Assembly (NCBI RefSeq): GCF_003173055.1
Contig: NZ_QGLF01000003.1
Span: forward strand, 1-64,000
Source: Zavarzinia compransoris
GTDB taxonomy: Bacteria > Pseudomonadota > Alphaproteobacteria > Zavarziniales > Zavarziniaceae
Direction of reading: 5' to 3'
DNA: 64,000 bases
The notes beneath the pieces were generated by a model that searched no databases, was not told the DNA's origin, and was given only the letters and a program-made list of their open reading frames with translations. The translations under genes were made by a program, and so were the position numbers. Below, in pieces: positions 37,510 through 47,200 of the stretch. Positions within the stretch are counted from its first letter, which is position 1, and each line of letters opens with the position of its first letter.

Positions 37510-38001
37510 TCAGCCCGTCTCGAAATCGCCGGGCTGGGGCGGGGCGATCGGCGTGAACAGACACCGGTCGGGCTTCAGGTCGAGAAGCGGCGTGCCGTCG
37601 AGGCAGTCGAGCCCCCGGACCAGAAGGACGGACCCCTCGCGCCCGGCAAGGCTCGCGATCGACGTGCCGATCGGATTGGGCCGGACGGGAGAGCGGATGG
37701 CGAAAGTGCCCCTGGTCGCGCCGTCGTCCGCCGGGCTTTGGCGCACGAGGTCGCGGCGCGACTGGTGCAGCCAGTAAAGCACCTCGATCCGCTCGAAGGC
37801 CTCGATCCCGTCGAGCGCGGCGTCCCAGGGCGGCGCCACCTCGATCCGGCACAGCGGGCCGTCGGCCCGGCCCTGGCGCGGGCACTCCAGCCGCGAAGTC
37901 CAGGGCGTGCGGATCCGGCCGATGAAGACCAGCCCGGCATCGACCGGGGCCGGCGCGTCGACCGCCACTTCATTGAGGCGGATCTCGTTCAACCTGACCA
38001 T
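37510..38001 (-). CDS. TrmO/TsaA-family (YaeB-like) methyltransferase
   Basis: A 163-residue protein of the TsaA/UPF0066 fold. It has [41 protein letters not shown] (the family signature) and [16 protein letters not shown]. coli TrmO methylates N6-threonylcarbamoyladenosine 37 of some tRNAs with SAM; this short version lacks the C-terminal extension of the E. coli enzyme (235 residues), so its substrate may differ. ATG at 38001 (GGGGGATGGGC upstream) is preferred; ATG at 38007 is possible. It forms an operon with the molbindin gene; the reason for the pairing is unknown. Confidence 0.82.
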   Translation of the reverse strand: MVRLNEIRLNEVAVDAPAPVDAGLVFIGRIRTPWTSRLECPRQGRADGPLCRIEVAPPWDAALDGIEAFERIEVLYWLHQSRRDLVRQSPADDGATRGTFAIRSPVRPNPIGTSIASLAGREGSVLLVRGLDCLDGTPLLDLKPDRCLFTPIAPPQPGDFETG

Positions 38002-38116
38002 GCCCATCCCCCGCCCGGCGCCTTGCCCCCCGGACCTCGAAAACCGCCTCACCCTGGCCCCGCGCCGCCGGGCGGACAATCGCCCGGTCACCAGAACAGG
38101 CCCCGATGCACGAAAG

Positions 38117-38141
38117 GCTGAACGGGCCGCCCCCGTTCAGC
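38117..38141 (-). terminator. Probable terminator of the cellulose operon
   Basis: Perfect 9-bp stem GCTGAACGG / CCGTTCAGC with a seven-base loop, about 60 bases past the bcsZ stop and followed on the minus strand by CTTTCG. A smaller hairpin CCCTCC / GGAGGG lies at 38176-38194. The T run is weak. Confidence 0.45.
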
Positions 38142-38202
38142 GCCAGTTGCAGAACCCGGATCACGAAATACGGCACCCTCCGACGTCAGGAGGGCTCAAG
38201 CA

Positions 38203-39234
38203 TCAGGGAGCCTGCAGGTCCGTCCAGGCCGCGCCGGCCAGCAGGGCGACGATGGCGGTATAATAGTCGTCGTCCGGCCGCGGCACTTCGAGCAGGGGGT
38301 TGCGGGCCCCGAGCACCAGGCCGGCAATGGCATAGAGCGAGCGGCGGCCGGCGAAATCCGCCACCGCCCCGGTGCTGAGGTCGACCCAGGCCGGCAGGCC
38401 GGCGGCGAAGGCCGCGAAATAGCGGTGCAGGGCATCGAACTGGTCCGCCCCCGCCCGCCCCCAGGCGAGATAGAGCGGCACGCGCAGGGCATCGAAGCCG
38501 AAGCGCGGCGGCCAGCCCCCGGCCGGGGCGAGCCGGCCGTCCGCCGTCACCAGCAGCCAGTCCGGCGGCAGGCCGTAGCGGCCGAAGCGGGCATCGCGCA
38601 GCAGGGCGAGACTGTCCGCCGCCAGCCGGTCCCAGCCTTCGCCCGGGGCGGCGGCGGCGAAGGCGCGAAACGCCGGCAGCACGAGATAGGACAGGTTGAC
38701 GACATAATCTGCCGCCGCCCCCTCGGTCCCGGCCGGGCGGCGGAAGCCTTCGACCCCGGGCAGGAGCAGCAGGCGCCCGCCCTGTTCGACCGTCAGCTTG
38801 TCGCGGACCGCCGCGCGGATCTCGGCGGCGGCGGCGGCAAACGCCGGCTCGCGCCACAGTTCGGCCGCCCGCAGCAGGGCCCAGGCGATGAAAATATCGC
38901 CGTCGGTCGCATTGTTCTTGTCGGCCACCGGATCGGCGGCGCCCGCCTTGTAGCGCCAGACGAACAGGGCATCGTTCTTGCGCCGGAGGTTGGCCTGGGT
39001 CCAGGTCCACAGCCGGTCGAAGGCCGGGCGGTCGCCGGCGATCACGGCCAGCAGCATGGCATAGCCCTGGCCTTCCGAATGGCTGACATTGTCGTTGCCG
39101 GTGTCGATCACCCGGCCGTCGTCCGCCAGGAAGCGGGCCTTGAAATCGTCCCAGGGCGAAATGCCCGTCGCCTGCGCCGGGGCCAAGCCCGGCAGCAGCA
39201 TCAGGCCGAGCAGGAACGCCAGCACCCGGGCCAT
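38203..39234 (-). CDS. bcsZ: Endo-beta-1,4-glucanase BcsZ (GH8)
   Basis: A 343-residue secreted cellulase. A signal peptide (MARVLAFLLGLMLLPGLAPAQA) is followed by the GH8 domain: WDDFKARFLADDGRVIDTGNDNVSHSEGQGYAMLLAVIAGD carries the catalytic Glu, and NNATDGDIFIAWALLRAA carries the GH8 Asp motif. BcsZ trims glucan chains in the periplasm and is needed for normal cellulose export. It is the last gene of the bcs operon, four bases after bcsD. In Komagataeibacter the cellulase lies upstream of bcsAB instead. Confidence 0.93.
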   Translation of the reverse strand: MARVLAFLLGLMLLPGLAPAQATGISPWDDFKARFLADDGRVIDTGNDNVSHSEGQGYAMLLAVIAGDRPAFDRLWTWTQANLRRKNDALFVWRYKAGAADPVADKNNATDGDIFIAWALLRAAELWREPAFAAAAAEIRAAVRDKLTVEQGGRLLLLPGVEGFRRPAGTEGAAADYVVNLSYLVLPAFRAFAAAAPGEGWDRLAADSLALLRDARFGRYGLPPDWLLVTADGRLAPAGGWPPRFGFDALRVPLYLAWGRAGADQFDALHRYFAAFAAGLPAWVDLSTGAVADFAGRRSLYAIAGLVLGARNPLLEVPRPDDDYYTAIVALLAGAAWTDLQAP

Positions 39235-39238
39235 GGGC

Positions 39239-39718
39239 TCAACGCCCGTAAAGGAGATCGATGGTGCCGGCCTCGCCCGGGGCGATATGCCGGGCCTGGA
39301 GGTGATCGGCCCCGCCCGCCCGGTGCATCCAGGTGCTGTAAAGCCCTTCGAGGAGGGCCGCAAGCGCCGATTGGGTGCGGATCGTCACCACGACCGGCAG
39401 GGCGCCGTGGGAAATGCGGATGCCGGCCTCGACCTCGGCCAGGCGGACCCAGCCCCAGCGCCGGCCGCGCAGGGCCTGGTTGGCCGCCGTCTCCAGCGCC
39501 TCCAGCGTATCGCAGGGGCCGAGCGGCATGACCGAGGCCAGCCGGCGCCCGACCTGGCGCATGAAGGCGACCGCATCCTCGGTCCCGGCCAGGACCAGAA
39601 CCTCGTCCGCCAGGGCGGCGAAGAAGGGATCGAGCGCGCCTTCGGTGAACAAGGCGTCGCGATAGCGCGCTTCGGGCCCTTCGGCGGCAGGGGCGGCGGC
39701 ACGGCCGGGCAAAATCAC
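39239..39718 (-). CDS. bcsD: Cellulose synthase subunit D (BcsD)
   Basis: A 159-residue protein matching BcsD in length (Komagataeibacter 156) and in wording: FMRQVGRRLASVMPLGPCDTLEALETAANQALRGRRWGWVRLAEVEAGIRISH. There is no signal peptide. BcsD forms a periplasmic octameric ring that guides glucan chains into aligned, crystalline fibrils in acetic acid bacteria. Its ATG overlaps the bcsC stop by four bases. Its presence suggests ordered cellulose; the partner CcpAx is not in this operon. Confidence 0.88.
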   Translation of the reverse strand: MILPGRAAAPAAEGPEARYRDALFTEGALDPFFAALADEVLVLAGTEDAVAFMRQVGRRLASVMPLGPCDTLEALETAANQALRGRRWGWVRLAEVEAGIRISHGALPVVVTIRTQSALAALLEGLYSTWMHRAGGADHLQARHIAPGEAGTIDLLYGR

Positions 39719-42700
39719 GGTTCCAACTCCAGCGCACGCTTCATGTAGATCAAGGCCGAGGTTTCGGAATAATCGCCGAAGCCGTTGTAGGACGCGGCCG
39801 CCCCCACCGTGGTCAGGCGATCGAAACTATAGTCCACGCTGCCCTTCAGGCTGGCGCCGAAGCCGTTGGCGCTGCTCGCGGGATAGAAGGACGTGGCGAT
39901 CAGGCCGCTGGCCGACTCGCGGTCGAGGATCGCCTGCATTTCCGGATCGGTCGGGAAATAGGGCGCGGCATCCTTGTCGTAACTCTGGTAGCCGACCGCG
40001 CCGCCGACATTATACTTCCATTTCCCGCTTTCGCTGGTGCCCGTGTATTCGACCGGGAAGGCGACGGAATAGAAGGTCTGCGGGCTGAAATAGCCGCCGT
40101 GGCCGAAGGAGAATTCGCCGAGATTCTCGTCGAAGGCCATATAGGACAGGTTGATGCCCGCCTTCAGCTCGGACCGCTCGGTGCGGTAGGGGCGGAAATA
40201 GGCCCCGACCGTCGCCTCGATCTGGCTGTTGTCGGCGACATTCTCGCCTTCGAGCCGGTAATAGCCGCCACCGCCGTAAAGGCCGACCGCGCCGTCGTCG
40301 GTCGAGAGCATGACCCGGCCGCCGGTCCGGGTGACGCCGCCCCAGCTCTGCCCCGAGAAGGGCTCGACCGTGCCGGCATAGGACAGCATGCTGTCGGTCA
40401 CCGCGCGCCGCTCGCCGGTCACCGACAATTCGGTGTCGTTGCCCAGCCGCGGCCGCCAGGTCACGCCGCCGACCAGATTGGTCACCTCGAAGCCGAGCGG
40501 GGTGGTGCCGACATCCGCCTTGAAGCTGCCGAGTTCATAGGCGGCGCTCAGCCCGACGCCGGAGGTTTCCTGCTTGGGCGAACGGCGCAGCGCCGCCATG
40601 CGGGTGGTGTCGAAACTATAGGTGTCGGACGCCAGCGCCGCCCCGAGCAGGGATTGCTGGGCCGCGGTCAGGCCGTTCCAGATGGTCGGATTGGCGCCGA
40701 CGAAGGCGCTGAGCAGGGTGCCCGTCGCCGCAGCCTGGATATTGGTGCGGATTTCCGTCGGCAGGCCCGCCACCAGGGCCGGATTGGCGGTGACGAATTC
40801 GGCCAGCAGGGTCGGCGTCGGCGTGGTGACGGCCGCGCCGAGGATGGTTCGCTGCGCCGGCGTCAGCAGCGACCAGACGCCGTCGTTCTCACGGACGATC
40901 GCCGCCAGTTCCTGGTAGTTGCTGCTGGTGACCGTGGTCGGGATCAGCGGATTGGCGCCGAACCGGCGCGAAGCGTCGCCGCTGGGCGTGCCGGCATTCA
41001 CGTTGACCGGATTGGCCGTCACCGTCAGCCGGCCGGTGCCGAGCGGCGAGACCGAGACGCCGACATTGGCGCCGACCTCGGTCAGGGCGCTCAAGCCCTC
41101 GTCGCCGCTGCGGTTGCGGATCGAAATGTCGCCGCGGACGAAACCGGCCGCCTGATCCTTCAGCTCGGCCAGCTGGCGGGCGATTTCCTGGGACATCGGG
41201 TCCCCCGCCAGGGCCGCGGACGGCAGCGCCGGCACCAGCAGGCTGCTGTCGGCCACCGCCGGGCCGACCGGCAGCGCCGGGCGCGGCCGGGACGGCGACG
41301 GATAGCGCACCGGCGCCGGGGCAGCCGGGGCCGGGGCCGGCGCGGTCAGGGTCGGGGTAACCAGGGTGGGGGCGGTCGGAACCGGGGTCGGCGGCATCGT
41401 CAGCACCGGGGCCGGCGGGATCGGGATCGGCCTTGCCGGGGTCACGGTCGCGGGCGGCTGCAGCGTCTCCGTCCGGGGGGTGATCACCGTCGGCGCGTCA
41501 TAGGCCCGGGGCAGGATTTCGAGCGGCCGGCCGCCCGGCAGATAGATATCCCCCGCCGTCTCGCCCGAGGCGGCGGAGAGCATGGCCATATCGCGCGGGG
41601 CCATGTCGTGCGGGACCATGTCGTGCGGGACCGGCAGCGCCTCGGCATAGGGGCGCGCCGTCTCGGGCAGGGCGGTCGAGATCGCCGGCGCGCCGCCGGT
41701 CGATGAGCGCCGGAACGGGTTGCCCGGCACGCCGGCCGGCACCGTCCGCCCCGGCAAGGTGGTGGCAGCGGCCGGCGGCAGGGCCGCGGCCGTGCCCAAT
41801 TGCTGGGCGCGCAGGCTTTGCGCCGTTTCCAGCGCCTCGACCGCGGCGCGGGTATCGCCGCGCGCCCGGGCCAGATTGGCGGCCATGACATGCAGGTCGA
41901 CATCGCCCGGCGCGCCAGCCAGGGCCGACCGCAGCAGGCGGTCCGCGGTCTCCGTATCGCCGGCGGCGATGGCGGCACCGATCGCGCCCCGGGTCGCCTC
42001 CCGGTTGCCGGGGTCGAGGGCCAGCGCCCGGCGGAAGGCCGCCAGCGCCTGATCGGGCATGCCGCCGCTGTCGTAGAGCCGGCCGAGCGCGTTGATCAGG
42101 CCGATATCCCCCGGCGACTGGGCCAGCGCCAGGGCCAGGACGTCATAGGCATCGGCATATTGGCCGGCTTCGCGCAGGCGGTCGCCGCGGCCGGAGGCGA
42201 AGCGGGCGCCGAGGCCGGCCAATTCGCCGCCGTCGACGCCCCGGACCTGGGCCAGGCGGGCCAGGAAGCTCTGCGCCTCCGCATCCATGCCGAGACCGGC
42301 GAGAATGTTCAGGTGGCCGGCATAGCGGGCGGCGGGCGGCTTCGGCACCGCCTCCAGGTCCTGGCGGACGAGGGACAGGGCCAGGGCCGGATCCCCGGCA
42401 TCGACCAGGGCGGCGGCGATCGTGCCCCGCTCCGCGATCGACAGCGATGCGGCCGAGGCATAGAGCCCGCGCAGGATGCCCTGGGCCCCGGCGGCATCGC
42501 CGCCGGCCAGCGCGGTGCGGGCCCGGCCGACCGCCGCTTCGGTCGCCGAGCGGGTGGACAGGGCGCGCATTTCGGGCGTGCGGGCCCGCGCCGGGATCCG
42601 CTCGATCAGGGCGGCGGCGACATCGTAGCGGCCCTGTTCGCCGGCGAAGAGAGCGCCGGCATGCAGCGCCTCGGCGCCGGCATTGGCGGGCGCGGTCATG

Positions 42701-44283
42701 CCGTCGATCAGGGCGCGGGCACGCTCGCCCTCGCCCTGGCCGGCCAGCAGCCGGGCGAGATCGAGGCGCAGCCAGGCATTGTTCGGATCGCCGGCCAGAG
42801 CGGTTTCGAGGTCGGCCCGGGCCGAGAGCACGTCGCCGGCCGCCAGCGAATCCTTGGCGCGGGCGCGCAGGGCATCGCTTTCCGCCCGGTGCAGGCCCTC
42901 AAGGCTGCGGGTCCGGCCGGGCGGCAGGCGGGCGGCCAGGGCTTCCGCCTCGCCCGTGCGCCGCTGGCGCACCAGAAGTTCGTAAAGGCCGGACAGGGCG
43001 GGGCCGTTGGCCGGTTCGGCGGCCAGGACGGCGCGGTATTCCGCTTCTGCCGCTGCCGCCTGGCCCCGGCGGACCAGGATGTCGGCCAGCAGCAGGCGGG
43101 CGTCGCGCCCCCGCTGCCCGGCGCCGCCGGCCAGGGCCCGGGCCTTGGTTTCCGCTTCCTGCAGGCGGCCGGCGTCGCGCGCCCGGCGCGCCGCCGCCAT
43201 CTCGCCCAGGAAGCGGGCGCTGGCCAGCGCCTCGGCCCATTGGCCGCGGCGGGCGGGATCGGCCCTGGTCGCCCGTTCGAGATAGTCGCGGGCGCCGGCA
43301 TGGTCGCCGGCGCGCAGGCGCAGGATGCCGAGCCCACCAAGCGCCTCGGCATCGTCCGGCCGTTCCTGGAGGCGCTGGCGGAAGCGCTGTTCGGCCAGGC
43401 GGCTGTCGCCGCCGTCGAGGGCGGCGAAACCGTCCGTCCGCGCCTGGGGCTGGGTGCCTTCGCGGAACCGGGCCAGCACTGCCTGATCGTCCGGATAGGC
43501 GGCGAGATAGGCATCGTAGAGCGGCTTGTCCGCCGCCGTCGCCCCCAGCCACAGCAGGGCCTGGCGCCAGGCGGCGCGGGCGTCCGGTTCCGCGCCGCGG
43601 GCGGCGAGCAGGGCGATGCCCTGGCGGCGCGACTGTTCGTTATAGGTCAGCGCCTTGCCGTAGGCGACGGCCGCCGGGCCCATGGGGTCGCGCTGGGCCA
43701 ATTGGGCCAGGCCGGCAAGCGCCTCGTTCAGGCTTTCCGGCTGGCCGGCCAGGGTCTGGTAATATTCGAGGGCATAGCTGTCCGGCGGCGGTGCTGCGCC
43801 GAACAGGCGGCGATAGGTGGCCACCGCCTCGGCCGTGCGGCCGGCCTGGGCCAGGGCCCGGGCCGCCGCGATGCCGTCGGCCGGAATGGCACCCTGGCGC
43901 GCCGCCTGCTCCAGCCGCGCCAGGCGCTGGTCGCCGGGCGCGGTGACCCGGCGCAACTGCTGAAGCCAGGCTTCCGCCGTCGCCGTCTTGCCGTCCTGCA
44001 CGGCGAAAAGCCCGAGACGGAAGATCACGTCCGGATCGTTCGGCGCGATGGCATAGGCCCGCTGCATCGACTGGGCGGCGAGATCGGTGCGGCCGCGCTC
44101 GTGCCAGAACACGGCCTGTTCGAGCAGGGCATGGACGCCCGTTGCCCCCTGGCCCGCCACGGCCTGCGGCGCCGGGCCGCCCGCCGGTGCCTGCTGGGCC
44201 TCGGCGGCGGACAGGCCGAAGGTCCCGAGCACGGCCGCCAGGGCCGCGCGGGAAACCGGGGATCGCCAATCCGCATGCCTCAT
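39715..44283 (-). CDS. bcsC: Cellulose synthase outer-membrane exporter BcsC
   Basis: A 1522-residue protein. A signal peptide (AALAAVLGTFGLSAAEAQQ) is followed by about 800 residues of TPR superhelix (many A-x-x-x-Y/W pairs). Next is a Pro/Ala/Thr-rich linker (about residues 850-1020, with a 15-bp micro-repeat giving VPHDM-VPHDM-APRDM). Last is the BcsC barrel with GVGLSAAYELGSFKADVGTTPLGFEVTNLVGGV, RRAVTDSMLSYAG, WGGV and FGHGGYFSPQTFYSVAFPVEY. An extra segment of about 130 residues, encoded at 40570-40960, splits the early barrel. It exports cellulose through the outer membrane. It starts one base after the bcsAB stop and overlaps bcsD by four bases. Confidence 0.93.
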   Translation of the reverse strand: MRHADWRSPVSRAALAAVLGTFGLSAAEAQQAPAGGPAPQAVAGQGATGVHALLEQAVFWHERGRTDLAAQSMQRAYAIAPNDPDVIFRLGLFAVQDGKTATAEAWLQQLRRVTAPGDQRLARLEQAARQGAIPADGIAAARALAQAGRTAEAVATYRRLFGAAPPPDSYALEYYQTLAGQPESLNEALAGLAQLAQRDPMGPAAVAYGKALTYNEQSRRQGIALLAARGAEPDARAAWRQALLWLGATAADKPLYDAYLAAYPDDQAVLARFREGTQPQARTDGFAALDGGDSRLAEQRFRQRLQERPDDAEALGGLGILRLRAGDHAGARDYLERATRADPARRGQWAEALASARFLGEMAAARRARDAGRLQEAETKARALAGGAGQRGRDARLLLADILVRRGQAAAAEAEYRAVLAAEPANGPALSGLYELLVRQRRTGEAEALAARLPPGRTRSLEGLHRAESDALRARAKDSLAAGDVLSARADLETALAGDPNNAWLRLDLARLLAGQGEGERARALIDGMTAPANAGAEALHAGALFAGEQGRYDVAAALIERIPARARTPEMRALSTRSATEAAVGRARTALAGGDAAGAQGILRGLYASAASLSIAERGTIAAALVDAGDPALALSLVRQDLEAVPKPPAARYAGHLNILAGLGMDAEAQSFLARLAQVRGVDGGELAGLGARFASGRGDRLREAGQYADAYDVLALALAQSPGDIGLINALGRLYDSGGMPDQALAAFRRALALDPGNREATRGAIGAAIAAGDTETADRLLRSALAGAPGDVDLHVMAANLARARGDTRAAVEALETAQSLRAQQLGTAAALPPAAATTLPGRTVPAGVPGNPFRRSSTGGAPAISTALPETARPYAEALPVPHDMVPHDMAPRDMAMLSAASGETAGDIYLPGGRPLEILPRAYDAPTVITPRTETLQPPATVTPARPIPIPPAPVLTMPPTPVPTAPTLVTPTLTAPAPAPAAPAPVRYPSPSRPRPALPVGPAVADSSLLVPALPSAALAGDPMSQEIARQLAELKDQAAGFVRGDISIRNRSGDEGLSALTEVGANVGVSVSPLGTGRLTVTANPVNVNAGTPSGDASRRFGANPLIPTTVTSSNYQELAAIVRENDGVWSLLTPAQRTILGAAVTTPTPTLLAEFVTANPALVAGLPTEIRTNIQAAATGTLLSAFVGANPTIWNGLTAAQQSLLGAALASDTYSFDTTRMAALRRSPKQETSGVGLSAAYELGSFKADVGTTPLGFEVTNLVGGVTWRPRLGNDTELSVTGERRAVTDSMLSYAGTVEPFSGQSWGGVTRTGGRVMLSTDDGAVGLYGGGGYYRLEGENVADNSQIEATVGAYFRPYRTERSELKAGINLSYMAFDENLGEFSFGHGGYFSPQTFYSVAFPVEYTGTSESGKWKYNVGGAVGYQSYDKDAAPYFPTDPEMQAILDRESASGLIATSFYPASSANGFGASLKGSVDYSFDRLTTVGAAASYNGFGDYSETSALIYMKRALELEP

Positions 44284-44284
44284 G

Positions 44285-47200
44285 TCACGCCCCCTTCTGG
44301 TGGCGCAGTCTCGCCTTGGTCCGACGCTTCAGCAGCATATAGAAGATCGTGGCCAGAACGAAGGCGCCAAGCAGGACGCTGCCGACCAACATCCAGGGAT
44401 GAGCCCGGAATTCCCACCGCAGGCGGCTGTAGGGCGACAGTTCCCCGGCCGTATAGGTCGGCCCGACACGGAAACTGGTGGCGCGGTCCTCGCCGAAGAT
44501 GGCGAGGTCGCCCTTGACCGCGGCGCTGATCGCCAGTTCGTCCAGGCTGGCCACGAGTTTCGGCAATTGTTCCGACTTGGTCGCAAGCACCAGCACCAGC
44601 GAGCGGTCGCCGCCCGCATCCGGCAGGCGCTGGCCGACCATGCCGGCGAAATCGCCGCCGGTAAGCAGGATCTGCGCCGCCTGGCTGCGGTCCTCGCCGT
44701 TGCCCAGGCCGTCGAACACGGCGAAGGCGCGTTCGATCAGGTCGCCCTGGCGGATGGCGAGACGGCCGCCCGCGGCCTGGACCGGCCCGTCCGCCATCAG
44801 CCGGGCCGCCTGCAACCGGTCGTCCAGCGTGCCGATGACGAGAAGGTCGCGGCCGGCGCCGGCCGGCAGGTTTTCGGTGCCGTGCAGGACCAGCAGGCGC
44901 AGGGGCGGAAACCCGGTGAATTCCGAGAAGCGCCCGAGCAGCGCCAGGAAGGCCTGGATTTCCTGGGCATTGGGGCGCTGGGGCAGGACGACCGCGGTCT
45001 CGCCGAGATCGGCGAGACGGGTGAAGGGGAAGCCCGCGCCGACGACATGGCCGAGATTGGGCAGCACCGCGAAGCGCTCGACGCTGGAAAGGTCGATGGT
45101 CGAATCCGGGTCGACCGCGACCCGCACCGTCCCCGGCACGCCGCCCTGGCAGTAATTCATGCCCTTCGGCCGCAGGCTGAACGAGAATTCGAGCTGGTTC
45201 TTGCCGAAGACCGCATAGGGCGGCACTTTCACCGCGCCCGCGGCCAGGCCGAAATCGCTGGCGACGAAATCGCGCACTTCGTCGACCACATTGGGATGGC
45301 GGATCGGCAGGGTCTTCAGATAGCGGCTGTTGATCGCCACATCGAGGCGGGATTCGTCCAGATCGAGCCAGTCCCCGCGCGGATAGCGGTAGCGGACGTC
45401 GACCGGCACCCCCCGGTCGCCCCAGAGAAACAGGTCGGGGGCGGTGCGGAAGGGCACGGCGATCGCCCCGGCGATGAGGCCGACGCCCTGCAAGGCATCC
45501 GCATCCACCAGTTCGCCGAAGCGCACCGGCCGGTCGCTCGGAATCCAGCGCGGCGCGTCATAGGGCTGGCGCACCGGCACCACCGGCGCACCCACGGTCA
45601 TGCTCGCCCCCGACAGGGTGGCGGCGCCCAGTGCCAGGGTGGTCGCGGCCGCGCGCAACTCCTCCTCGTTCCGGCCGGCGATCACCAGAAGCCGCCCGCC
45701 CGCCGGATTGGCGGCGGTGATCAGTGACGGCCCGGCCAGGGTGGGCAGGGTCAGGCCGGCGGGCAGCGCGGTCGGCGTCGCCAGCACCACGGCGTTGCCG
45801 GCCGGCAGCTGGCCCAGGCTGACCGGAAAATCGATGCCGCGATAGGAAGCCTCGGTCGCGAAATAGGCCGTCGCGATCGCGGCCGCATGCAGCAGGCCGG
45901 GGGTCGGATTGGGCGGCAGGGCGACCTGGACCGACGGCTTTTCCCGGTCGGCGGAATCGAAGAAGGGCGCGGGCAGGGCGCCGAGGTCCGTCCGCGACGG
46001 CACCGATTGCAGGGTGAGTTGCAGGGACGACTGGTTGCTGAGGATGGTCCAGAGGCTGCTGTGCAGCGGGTCCTCGCATTCGCGGGTATAGTGCTGGGAC
46101 AGCCGGACGCCGATTCGGTTGAAGCGGACGAAGAGCGCCGGATTGACCGGGATCTCCACCGTCAGGCCGCCGGCATTGTTGGGTTCGAGACGCAGCGTCC
46201 CCACCACCTCGCCGTTGACCAGGGCGGACAGATGGGACAATTCGGACAGCAGCGACGGCGAATAGGCCAGGGTCAGGGTGATCTTGGCCGCCGTCACCAC
46301 CTCGTCCTGGCGGATGTCGACGGGAAAGCCGACCTCGGCCTCGGTGCCCATCAGCCGCAGCGCTTCCCGCGCGCCGAGATCCTTGAGGCTGATGGCCAGG
46401 GCGCGCGTGCCGGGCGGCAGGGGGGCGGCGGGCAGCGCAGGCGCCGCGGGCACGGCCGAGACCCCGGGAAAGGCGGGGGCCGGCGCCTCGGGCGCAGGCA
46501 TCGCCGGCACGGGCAAGGGGCTGGGCACGGGCAAGGGGCTGGGCACGGGGGCCGGCGCGACGGCCGCGGGCGGTTCCGGCATGGCCTGGGCATGGGCCCC
46601 GCCGGTGCCGACGAATCCGGCGCCGAGGCCGGCCAGCAGGCCGAGGGCGACGATGGTCGTCGCCGTCGGCCGGGCGCCGGGCACCAGGGCCCGCAGATCC
46701 TCGGGCTTGGCCGTCTCGGCCGGGGCGGCGGCCGGTGCCGGGGGCCCGGCGGCCCGGCGGGGGCGCAGGAACAGGCCCGCCGCCGCGCGCAGCAGCGACA
46801 GCAGGGCCGAGGGCCGCGGCTCGTTTTCCGCATGGCCGCGATCGACCCAGGCATCGAGGCGCCCGAACACGATATCGATCAGATAGCGGTAATCCTCGAC
46901 GGGCATTTCGCCGAAACGCACACGCATGATCCCGCCCTTCACCTCGATCCCCGTGACCGGGAACAGGTGCGACCGCCCGGCCGCCGGCAATTCGATCACT
47001 TCGACATCCTCGGCATTGACTTCGGCGTCTTCGGGCAGGCGGATCAAGGCGCCGCCGGTGGAAATATTGGCGGTCTCGCCGCAGACGACATGGCCGGTCC
47101 CGGCATAGACCGTGACCGGCAGGGTGATCGGCAGGCGCACGGTGCGGCGGATCTGCCGGGTCTCGAAAGCCGCCGCCATGGCGCCGAGCAGAACGATGGA

